Translations under genes and position numbers: made by a program
NCBI GenBank assembly: GCA_963575745.1
Contig: CAUYUJ010020755.1
Coordinates: 1-27,500 of the forward strand
From: Prorocentrum cordatum
Taxonomy: Eukaryota > Sar > Dinophyceae > Prorocentrales > Prorocentraceae
DNA: 27,500 bases
Direction: 5' to 3'
The notes under the pieces: generated by a model
Databases searched by the model: none
Told to the model about the DNA's origin: nothing
Seen by the model: only the letters and a program-made list of their open reading frames with translations
Part shown: piece after piece, positions 18,747 through 27,144 of the stretch
Layout of the letters: the number at the start of each line of letters is the position of its first letter
How positions within the stretch are numbered: the first letter of the stretch is position 1

Positions 18747-20434
18747 TCAACGGCGCGAGGAGGCGTCCGGAGCGGCCGCGGCGCCCGCCCGCCGGAGCCA
18801 CGCCACGATGGGGGCCGGCTGCGGGAGGGCGATGCCCGCCGCCCCCGAGACGGGCGCCACCTGGCTGATGCCGCCAAAAGCCCGCGCCCATTCGGAGGCG
18901 AAGTCCAGCAAGTTGTCCTTGACCGTCTTCACGCATGCGCCCTCTGTGCTCGCTGTCCACTGCGCGGACGCGGTCGTGACTTTGTTCAGGGAGGGGCGGG
19001 CTGGAACCCGCGCCCGCAGCACGTGCAGGCGGCCGTCGCCCCCTCGCTCCGCGCTCCAGGACTGGGCGCCGGGGCGCTGCCAGCGGCCCCCCGATCTCTC
19101 CACCAAGGTCTGCGCTGGGATGGCGGGCCCCGCTTGCCCCGACAAGTCACGGATCCGCGCGTCCACCTCGTCTGCCGACGCGAGCGGGGCCTTGAATTCC
19201 GCTAGGGCGAGGGGGGGCGCCCCCGGGACCCGGGGCTTCGCGTTCTCGGCTGCTGCGCGAACCGCCTGCTGCAGCGCAGCAGTCTGGGCAGGGGCGTCGC
19301 CTGGGGGGGCCGCGCCGGCGCCGGGCGCCCCGTGCCCAGCAGGGCCGACAAGCGGCAAGGTAGGCTCTCCTGGTGGCGGCGCCAGGCCTGCGGCCAAGCC
19401 GAACGCGTCGAGCGTGGCCTGCGCTGTGGCGAGGGCGTGCGGGAGGTCGAGCAGGGACAGTTCGATGTCGTCCAAGTTGTCCCTGAGGGCGGCGACGAAA
19501 ACCTCGACCGAAGGCGGGTCGGCGGCAGCGCTGGGCGAGCCCTTGCCGGCCGTGCCGGCGTCGCCCAGCTTCTTCGGGTCAGCGGCGGCGCCAGCCTGGG
19601 CCCACCCCTTGCCGCGCGTGCCGCAAACGGCGCGGTCACCCCGACCGCCATGGGTGCCGCCCCGCTGCTCGCTCCTCCTGCTCCTCCTGAGGCCGCCTTG
19701 GGGTGGCTGGGCGGCGAAAGCATGCGCGGCGGCGCTGTGCCCAGGCGCCCGTGGGGGGCCAAGAGCCCCGGCGCCAGCGGCATCGGCCCTCCCGGGGCCA
19801 GGGGCCCTATCACCGTCGGGATCAGGCCGCCGAGCGCCGCGGCCTTGACGGCGGGGGCTGCGACGTGGGTTTGCGGAGCGCGCCCTGCCGCCGCGGCGTA
19901 CTGCGGCGGCTGTGGCGGGAAGGACACCGCCGTTGGTGGCGACGCTCCCGCCGGCGGCGCCGGCAGGCGGAGGCGGCGGGGGGGCCCTCCGCTCGCCTCG
20001 GCCCCCTGCGGGTCGCCCGAGCCCCCAGCGATTAGGCCAGGCGCGCCGCCGCCCGCGGCCGCGGCGTGCGCCTCCGGCCACTCGCGCCCCAGCGCCGCGT
20101 CCATGGATGGGGTGCTCGAGTGCGGCGCCTGCCCAACTCCCCGCTGGCGACTGGTGGGGGCGCGGGGGTCGCCTGTCGCGGCTCCGGTCACGGCGGCCGC
20201 TCCCCCTGCTCCACTCGCGGCGGCGGCGGCAGCTGACCCCGCTGCGATCGCGACGCCGGTCGCGGCGCTCACGCCGGCGGCGCCGCTCGTCCCCGTCCGA
20301 ACTCGTCGCCCTCGGCGTCGGGCTCAGCGAGCGGCGGCGGCCCATGGCGGACGCTGCAGGCGGGGTGGGGCCGACGCGGTAACCGAACTGCTCGGGGCCC
20401 TCGAACTGCTCGGGGCGAACCGGCTTCGGCGGCG
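18747..20434 (-). CDS. Unknown GC-rich protein with RS-like N-terminus (coding block B)
   Basis: Open from a TGA near 20480; the first useful ATG is at 20345 and the stop is at 18747. Before that ATG the frame already reads RPEQFEGPEQFGYRVGPTPP, so the exon may begin upstream through a splice acceptor (GACGTCAG near 20430). The N-terminus is Arg/Ser/Asp-rich (RRRERRDRRRDRSG), resembling RS domains of splicing or RNA-binding proteins. The C-terminal third is convincing: VEVFVAALRDNLDDIELSLL, HALATAQATLDAFGLAAGL, ADEVDARIRDLSGQAGPAIP, CVKTVKDNLLDFASEWARAF, all predicted helical. The middle (about 20270-19615) looks more protein-like in another minus frame, with GGLIPTVIGPLAPGGPMPLA, implying two compensating frame changes or an assembly error. 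No domain family recognised, so the function is not assigned. Confidence 0.5.
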
Positions 20435-20870
20435 CGGCTGACGTCGCGCCATCGGACGCTCGGCCGGGGAGGGGGCGCCGAATTCAGGAGGGGCGAAGGA
20501 GGGGGGGAAGAGGAGGAGGAGGAGGAGGAGGAGGAGGAAGAGGAAGAGGGGGGGGGAAGGGGGGCAGTCGGCAGGCCGCGCCCCGCCACCCGGGCGCGCC
20601 GGAGCCAGGGCCACGACGGGGATCCGGGAGGGCGCGGTGTTTTGTCCACGGCCACCCCACGGCCGTTCGACTCAGCGAGGGAGGGGAACAAAAAAGGGGG
20701 AAAAAGGGGGGGGGAAGGAGGGGCTGGGCGCTCACGGCGAACGCCGCGGCTCACTCGCCAGCCGCGGCAGGGCCTCCGCGCCCCGCGAGCGGGCCCCAGC
20801 GCGGGTCTGGCCGAGCGGGAATGGGGGGGGGCGCGGGGGGGGGGGGGGGGGGGCGCGCCCCGTCCGCGCC
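20435..20870. other. Intron-like or intergenic GC/purine-rich DNA
   Basis: GGA tract at about 20505-20540 and G-runs near 20702-20725 and 20821-20852. On the minus (gene) strand this is polypyrimidine. No coding block recognised. It lies between coding blocks A and B and may be intronic. Confidence 0.45.
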
Positions 20871-20935
20871 GACCTCCCCTGACCCCCGCGGGCTCAGGGG
20901 CCGCGCGGCGGGTCGGGCGAGACGGCAGTGGGCGA
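20871..20935. repeat. Dispersed GC-rich element, copy 1
   Basis: GACCCCCGCGGGCTCAGGGG then CCGCGCGGCGGGTCGGGCG, followed by a purine-rich GGA/GGGGA stretch. It matches 21183-21245 and 23390-23443. Confidence 0.65.
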
Positions 20936-21182
20936 GGGGCGCGGGGGAAGGCGGATGGGGGGAGAGGGAAGGGGGGGAAGGGGAAGAGGAGCGGAGGGGG
21001 AAGAGGGGGGGGAGGGGGAGGAGCAAGGGGACGGGCGAAAGGAAGGGCAGCGGCGGTCCCGCGGCGCCCCAGCCTCGCCCCGCCCTGCCGCGGTTGCCGC
21101 GCGTGGCCTGCTGGGGCCGCCTTCTCGGGGGGAGAAAAGAGCGGGGGTGGGGGGGCGGGGTGGGGGCGCCTCCAGCCCCCGC

Positions 21183-21245
21183 GGACCCCCCGGGCCCCCG
21201 CCGGCTCGGGCGCCGCGCGGCGAGTCTGAGCGGGGCCACGGTGGG
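21183..21245. repeat. Dispersed GC-rich element, copy 2
   Basis: GGCCCCCGCCGGCTCGGGCG then CCGCGCGGCGAGTCTGAGCG, again followed by a GGA-rich tract (21290-21315). Translated in the plus direction, all three copies contain PAGS.AARRV. Confidence 0.65.
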
Positions 21246-21540
21246 CGGGAAGGCCAGAAGGTGGAGAGGGATGGGGGGGGGGAGGGGGAGGAGGAGGAGG
21301 AAGAGGAAGAGGAAGAAGAGGACCTGCCTCCGCAGGAGGGCCCGCAGCCTTTTCGCGGCTGCCCGCGGCACCGCGTCAAGCGCCGCCCAGGGGCGCCAGG
21401 TCTCCGACCTATGGGCGGCACCCCATCGCGGAGGGGGGGGGTGCGGCGGAGGAGGCGGGGCTGAGTAGGCGAGAGGGGAGGGGCGGGGAGAAGGGGGCAG
21501 GGGGGAGAGAGGAGGGGGAGGGGGCCGCGCCCCCTCTCCG

Positions 21541-21868
21541 CGGGCGCCACCGAATTACAGCCAAGACCAGCCCCGAATTGGCCGCAAATCGCGCGCGCGG
21601 CCCACGCAAGCGCGCCACGGGGGAGGGGCGCGGGAATTAGAGCCAAGACGGCCCCAGTGCTGGCCGTAATTCCGGCGAGGACCAGGGGGAGACGCCGGCT
21701 CGGGTTTTCGGCCAAGACGGGGCCGCCTTGGGCTGAACGTCGGGCGCGGGGGCCCCCGCCGGCCCCCCTGCCCAACTTCGGTCAAGACTGCGCCCAACCT
21801 GGTAAAAAAAAAACCCGCGCGGTTGGGGAGCTCACCTCCTCGGGGGGCGTCGCGGCAGCGCCAGGGAA
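21541..21868 (-). mobile_element. Hairpin-array element copy abutting coding block A (candidate introner)
   Basis: Four imperfect hairpins about 72-81 bp apart: near 21551 (GAATTACAGCCAAGAC..CGAATTGGCCG), 21632 (GAATTAGAGCCAAGAC..GCTGGCCGTAATT), 21706 (GGCCAAGACGGGGCCGCCTTGG) and 21778 (GGTCAAGACTG..CAACCTGG). The minus-strand upstream end is TTCCCTGGCGCTGCCGCGAC then CCCCCCGAGGAG and GTGAGC. The same boundary sequence, including GTGAG, is present in the 17.3-17.6 kb copy. Introners are intron-generating mobile elements that carry splice sites and are reported from dinoflagellates and other algae. Identity with that class is inferred from this layout and not proven. Confidence 0.6.
21831..21836 (-). 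promoter_or_regulatory. Candidate 5' splice donor GAG|GTGAGC
   Basis: Minus-strand GT at 21835-21834, preceded by GAGGAG. It ends coding block A after an uninterrupted frame (VPFPGAAATPPEE), and the downstream sequence quickly becomes repetitive and T-rich. It matches the canonical donor consensus. The acceptor was not identified. Confidence 0.5.
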
Positions 21869-23205
21869 CGGGACCTCCGCGACCGAGGATGCCATCCGGG
21901 CGAGGCGCTGGCCGGCCTTGCAGGCAGCGGACTGCGCCATCCAGGCGTCGACCCGCTGGAGGACCTCGTCCTGGTCGGCCGCGAAGGTGGGCGGCTGGCC
22001 CGCGGCGCCCCGCCGCAGGTCTCGGAGCTCCTCGCGGACCACCGCTGCCACCGACGCCCAAGTCGTGCCCTGCACCATGAAGATCTGCTCCAACAGGCGT
22101 GCCTTGGAGGAGCTCGACCCGCTGGTGGTGGGGGCGGCCCCCCCACGAGCAGGCCAAGGCGCCCTCGCGACCGCTCCACCGCTGGGCTGAGGTAGCCATC
22201 TGGCCCGAGCGCGTGGTTGCGCATCAACGCACCCAGGCCCCACGCGGCACAAGTGGCCTCCGGATCGATCTCTAACGCGTCCGGGGTAATCCTCGCAGCG
22301 CCCGTGGCGAACGCCTGGAGGCTCCGCTGAATCAGGCCCGTGACGACCGAGGTGGAGAACGTGCTCAAGTCGTAGGTCAAGCTCTTAGTTTTGTGGGCCA
22401 CCGTCGAGGCGGGACCGACCGCCGACCGACGGGCTGGCACCTTCCGCGCAAGCCACTCCAGGACCGCGCCCGGGGTGGCGAAACGGGTTCCGAGCAGGGC
22501 GCGGACGAAGTCAGGGCACCGACTATGCATCCCCACCCCGAGGAGGCACACGAAGGTCTCCGCTTCCACGACCGAGTCGAAGTCCGAACCAGCGGCGTAG
22601 TCCGCCAGGCAGTCGGCCAAGGTGGCGGCGAACGCGTCGTGAACGTTGTTGCCTCTGTGCGTGCCCGTGGCGGCCCCGCGGAGTGTCAGCGGCGCCTTGA
22701 AGAGGCTGTGTGCATGTGCCTCCCTGGCGGACCCGTTGTGGTCGTGGCGCAGCGCCGTGCCCGGCAGGAGGTCCCGCAGGGTGGGGGGGGCGAACAGGCC
22801 CAGGAGGACCTGGTGGCGGCCCAGCACTGTGGCGACGATGTGCCGGGCTCCCTCCCGCAGCCGGGCCTGCGGCTGCAAGAAGCGGAAACGGTACCCCAGG
22901 AAGCCCCGCACCTGGGCAGCCCCGCCTTGGGTCAAGGCCCGTAGTTCCAGGAAGTGCTCCTGGACGCTTCGGGACATCGCCCCTCGCTGCGGGGTGGCCG
23001 GGGTGATGGCCTCGTGGTTGAGCGCTGTCGCAACCGCCTCTGTTCTGGTAGCGAAGGGTTGGGCCTGGCGCCCTCTCCCCCGCTTCAGCGCCACCAGGCA
23101 CTCCTCCACGAGTTCGAAGCACTCCAAGAAAGGGGGAGGGTCAGCGATAGCCAGCGGGGCAGCGTCACCTGCAGGCGCCGCAACAGCAGGCCGCCGCAGG
23201 GGCAT
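21836..23205 (-). CDS. Unknown helical protein (coding block A), one apparent homopolymer frameshift
   Basis: The ATG at 23205 is chosen because the in-frame upstream extension to 23385 is largely poly-Ser from a GGA microsatellite. Residues 24-44 are helical (PFLECFELVEECLVALKRG). About 77-130 contain VQEHFLELRALTQGG and FLGYRFRFLQPQARLREGAR, about 130-150 IVATVLGRHQVLLGLFAPP, about 185-215 NNVHDAFAATLADCLADY, then ETFVCLLGVGMHSRCPDF and TKSLTYDLSTFSTSVVTGLI. At residue 354 the frame fails in a run of seven G (minus strand, 22138-22144). One additional base there would continue as SSSSKARLLEQIFMVQ and EVLQRVDAWMAQSAACKAG to the splice donor, giving an exon of about 456 codons. No transmembrane segment, catalytic motif or known family is recognised. 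The high Ala/Arg/Leu content with GC-rich third positions fits a nuclear gene in a GC-rich genome. It is possibly the upstream exon of block B, but phase and acceptor could not be resolved. Confidence 0.6.
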
Positions 23206-23389
23206 GACCGGCCGGCGCTTCGAGGAGGAGGAGGAGGACGAGGAAGAGGAGGGGGAGAGGGAGGGAGTTAAGGGCGGCCGTTCGCGTTCGAGCCCTGAAC
23301 CGAAACAGCAGCGGGGTTGCAGGAGGGGGTACCTCATTGAGGAAGGGGCGGACGGGGAGGGGGCGAAGTGCACCTCCCCCCGCAAACCC

Positions 23390-23443
23390 CCCAGACCCCC
23401 GCCGGCTCCAGCGCCGCGCGTCGGGTCTGGGCGGGGCGTCGGA
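23390..23443. repeat. Dispersed GC-rich element, copy 3
   Basis: GACCCCCGCCGGCTCCAGCG then CCGCGCGTCGGGTCTGGGCG, preceded by CACCTCCCCCCGC and followed by the large GGA array. It lies just upstream (in the minus sense) of coding block A. Confidence 0.65.
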
Positions 23444-23445
23444 GG

Positions 23446-23975
23446 GGAGGAGGAGGAGATGTGCGAGGGGAGGGGGAGGAGGGAGGAGGGAGGAGGGAGG
23501 AGGGAGGAGGAGAGGGAGGAGGGAGGAGGGAGGAGGGAGGAGGAGGGAGGAGGAGGAGGAGGAGGAGGAGGAGGGGAGGAGGAGGAGGAGGAGGAGGAGG
23601 AGGAGGAGGAGGAGGAGGAGGAGGAGGAGGGAGGAGGAGGAGGAGGAGGAGGAGGAGGAGGAGGAGGAGCCCAGGTAGAGAGAAGAGGAGGAGGAGGAGG
23701 AGGAGGAGGAGGAGGAGGAGGAGGAGGAGAGGAGGAGGAGGAGGAGGAGGAGGAGGAGGAGGAGGAGAGGAGGAGGAGGAGGAGGAGCAGGAGGAGGAGC
23801 GGAAGGAGGAGGAGGAGGAGAGGAGGAGGAGGAGGAGGAGGAGGAGGAGGAGGAGGAGGAGGAGGAGGAGGAGGAGGAGGAGGAGGAAGGAGGAGGGAGG
23901 AGGAGGAGGAGGAGGAGGAGGAGGAGGAGGAGGAGGAGGAGGAGGAGGAGGAGGAGGAGGAGGAGGAGGAGGAGA
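23446..23975. repeat. 530-bp (GGA)n array
   Basis: GGA/GAG triplets with GGGAGG phase shifts, and a few islands such as CCCAGGTAGAGAG near 23670 and GCGGAAGG near 23808. It is polypurine on plus and polypyrimidine on the coding (minus) strand. Long poly-Gly/Glu/Arg or poly-Ser/Pro/Leu frames through it are artefacts. Confidence 0.97.
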
Positions 23976-24410
23976 GGCGGAAGGAAAGCGAGGAACTGCA
24001 GTTCGGGCCTCCCGCAAGGAGTCACCGAACCCCAAGGGCTGTCGCAAGGTCCCACCTGTGGGGGTTTGCGCATGCCAGACCTGGACCTGTGCAAGTAGCC
24101 GCGCAGAGAGATCCTGCGGCGCTCTGGTAGGAGCTGCACGGCAGAACCTCCCTTTGACGAAGAAACAAAAGCTAGCGAAGCATCGGTAATCCACGGACTG
24201 TCCTCGATGGAGCCGAAGCAACTACGAAACTGCAGCTTGATCACTCGAAACTTGCCGGACAGGCTACGGCACTGCGCTTCGGGCGCCAGTGAGAGGAAGA
24301 TGGGGGAGGGTGGAAAAAGGGAAAGGGATGAGAAGAGGAGGAGCAAGACAACGAGCGGACTCAGGAAGGGTGGCGCGGCCAGCCTGGCGACGGAGGCGCC
24401 TGGCGGCGGT
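23976..24410. other. Unique island between GGA arrays
   Basis: About 430 bp of non-repetitive sequence. The minus strand is open across it with a mixed-composition peptide (for example SGKFRVIKLQFRSCFGS, DSPWITDASLAFVSSS, ERRRISLRGYLH), which might be an additional exon of the minus-strand gene. Plus frames are also partly open and no motif is recognised, so it is left uncalled. Confidence 0.4.
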
Positions 24411-24738
24411 GCCTCTCCGAGGAGGAGGAGCAGGAGGATGAGGAGGAGCAGAAGGAGGATGATGAGGAAAAGGAGGAGGAGGAAGAGGTCGAGGAGAAGA
24501 TGAGGATGAGGAGGAGGAGCAGGAGGATGAGGAGGAGCAGGAGGAGGATGAGGAAAAGGAGGAGGAGGAAGAGGTCGAGGAGAAGAGGTCGAGGAGGAGG
24601 AGTAGGAGGAGGGGGAGGAGGAGGAGGAGGAGGAGGAGGAGGAGGTCGATGAGATGATGAGGAGGAGGAAGAGGAGGAGGAGGAGGAGGAAGAGGAGGAG
24701 GAGGAGGGGGTTGAGGAGGAGGAAGAGGAGGTCGATGA

Positions 24739-24776
<38 letters not shown>

Positions 24777-24897
24777 GGAGAAGGAGGAGGAGGACGAGGA
24801 TGATGTCGAGGTCGAGGAGAAGATGAAGAGGAGGGGGAGGAGGAGGAGGAGGGGGAGGAGGAGGGAGAGGAGGAAGAGGATGAAGAGGAGGAAGAAT
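24411..24897. repeat. GGA array with longer GAT-containing units
   Basis: Contains at least two tandem units of about 110 bp with GAGGAGGAGCAGGAGGATGA, GAGGAAAAGGAGGAGGAGGA and GAAGAGGTCGAGGAGAAGAT, followed by looser GGA/GGGGGA sequence. The same unit is present at 16.2-16.4 kb. Confidence 0.93.
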
Positions 24898-25195
24898 AAC
24901 AAAAGAAACCAACGATGCATGCGCGAAACTTAAGTGCACCCTTCCGTCACAAGTCCAATTCCTCATACGCCCCTACACGTCTTCCAATTCACCAGAAGAA
25001 ACGCCCCCCCCCCCTGGAAAGACCAACGCCGTTGGGCCTGTCATGTGGCGAGAGCCCGAATTTGTAGAGGAGCTGCCTTGCATCTTTCTGGCGCGTTGCC
25101 AAGAACGCGAACAAACAATGACCATACACTTCAACGACATGCCAAACACACATAAACCATTTCGAATAAGGATCGCCCCCCCGTCCGTGTAACTG
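24898..25195. other. Unique spacer, no gene recognised
   Basis: Moderate-GC sequence with a C-run at about 25005-25014. Overlapping minus-strand frames of 78-91 codons have no recognisable motif. It may contain the first eroded unit of the 81-bp array. Confidence 0.5.
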
Positions 25196-26312
25196 CTGCA
25201 CGCGGTTACCGTTGTGGTCATGCACTTAGAGAAAACCGCAATCGACAACTCTACTTTGAGAGCGAGTTGCCATGGATCCGTGCAATGCTACGTGCGATGA
25301 AACTTCGGGACCTTTGGCTTAACGGAATCTCAAGCAAAAGCTCCATTTTGAAACATGCACTCCCCCACCCTGATAAACGTTGCGTTGAACAACAAATGCG
25401 CGTTGCGCTGATTCGAGAGCGCGATTTTGAAAAGGAGCCGTCCTCCATCAGTGAAGCTAGTGCGAACTTTTGGAGATAAAATGTGCGGCTGTAAAGCGAC
25501 AACCACATTTTGAAAACGATCCCCCTTCCACCCGTGATACTGGTACACCCGTTTAAAACGAATGTGCGCGGCGCTAACGCGAAAAACCGATCCGATGACT
25601 GTGCGAACTGTGAAGACGAATGTGCGCGGCGCAAATGCGAACATCACATTTTGGAAAAGAGCGTCCTCCAACAATGGAATGGTCGCGTACTTTGAGCCAT
25701 GTGAACGGCGCTGAAACGAGAACCACACATGAAAACGAAGCTACCTCAATCCATGAAACTACTGCAAAACTCTAACACGAATGTGGCGGCGCAGAAACTA
25801 ACACCAACTTTTCAAAGATAAGCACCCTGCATCCGTGAAGCTGTCGCGAACTTTTCAGTCGAATGTGCGCGGCACTGAGGCGGACACCGCATTTCGAAAA
25901 GAAGCCACCTTCTATCCGTGAATCGATTGGGTTTTTTAGGACACATGTGCGCGACGCCAAGGCGATAACCACACCTTGAAAACACGCCTCCCTCTGTATG
26001 TGATGCTGTTGCAAACATTCAGCGCGAATGTGCGCGCCGCTGACGCGAACACCACATTTTGAAAATGAACTGCCATCCATCTGAAAATCTGTTGCATTGA
26101 CACGCATGTGCGCGGCGCAACTGCGAGAACCTCAATTTGAACACACCAACCCCCTACACCCGTGAAGCTACTGCAAAATTTGAAAGCGAATGTGCGCGGT
26201 GCGAAGGCTAGACACACATGATGAAAACCACTCCCTTACATTCGAGTAGCTGTTGCAAACTTATGGGGCCCATGTGCGCGGCGCTATGGCGACAACACTG
26301 TTGCAAGCTTCA
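25196..26312. repeat. About 81-bp minisatellite, at least 12 diverged units
   Basis: Landmark AATGTGCGCGGCGCT (variants CATGTGCGCGGCG), followed by an ACGCGAACACCACATTTTGAAAA-like segment, then a C-rich stretch and CCGTGAAGCTGTTGCAAAC. Copies of the landmark lie near 25396, 25480, 25560, 25619, 25698, 25779, 25862, 25944, 26026, 26104, 26190 and 26271. Spacing is mostly 78-86 bp, with one short interval of 59. Divergence is substantial. Minus-strand frames through it contain recurring FAPRTF peptides caused by the repeat. Confidence 0.9.
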
Positions 26313-27140
26313 AGCTTCAGGACCATGAGTGATAAGGTTTCAGGCGCTACGCGTGGCACGCCCTACCAGCAGGCCTGGGGGTGTGACAGGGAGTTACCCA
26401 TCAGGGCAAGGGATGGGGGAGGAGGAGGAGAAGGAAGCGGAGGCGGAAAAAACAAGCAGCCTGTGGCAACTCTTCTGCCCCAGGCCTCTCGTTCAGCGCA
26501 GCGGGGTGCTCGGCTTGTCGTTCCCCTGATCACCCTCCTCCTCCTGTCCTCGCGAACTGCGCGCAAGTGCCGCCCCGTGCCCTGCAAGACCTGCGGACGG
26601 AGGTCTTGCGCTTGGCGACGGCCCTGCGCTCCGTTGAGCGCGGGGGGCTCGCGAAATGCCCGCGGCGGCCCCGCACAAGCCGCCCCGCGCCTGCACCGGC
26701 AGGCTACCGCCGCGGGCGGTCGTGGCGGTGCACCAAAAGCCGCAGAGAGCACTCTTTGCACCGGGCACCACCACCATGCCTGGCTGAGGCCATCCTGGCC
26801 CCTGGAGGGTGCAGAGGCCCCTGCTTAGCTCTGGCCAAGAGGTCTGCACGCGCAGGGGGACCAGCAGGTGCGGGTGCCGCTGCTCCCTGGACCTCTCCCA
26901 AATTACGCTCTGACAAACGTTTTGAGGCGAGTCCAACCGTGGCGGCGAGGCCTTCAGGAAGGGCAGCAATATCGGTATTTTTTCCTCCGCTGGATACCAC
27001 TGTGGCGTAGGGTGGCCCTGGTCAGGCAGAGTGGTGGTGCACACTACGCTCTCTGCGGACCCCGCTTCGTGGAACGGATCCTGCGCCAATGGCTCTTGCT
27101 CGCGGGGGTACCCGCCAGGAGACCGTAACCCACGAGCAGA
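26313..27140. other. Mostly unique GC-rich sequence, no confident gene
   Basis: Open frames occur on both strands, including a 229-codon minus frame and a 147-codon plus frame containing the short helical-looking LQDLRTEVLRLATALRSVER (about 26585-26643). None has a recognisable domain and they overlap one another, so no call is made. A short GGAGGAGGAG tract lies near 26418. Confidence 0.45.
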
Positions 27141-27144
27141 GTAG

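Noticed and set aside
19332-20441. 369-codon plus-strand frame
   Set aside because: Ala/Gly/Arg-rich antisense shadow of coding block B. It lacks the helical charged segments seen on the minus strand.
22646-24130. 494-codon plus-strand and 393-codon minus-strand frames crossing the GGA arrays
   Set aside because: The central parts are Gly/Glu/Arg or Ser/Pro/Leu homopolymers from GGA triplets. The plus frame is antisense to coding block A.
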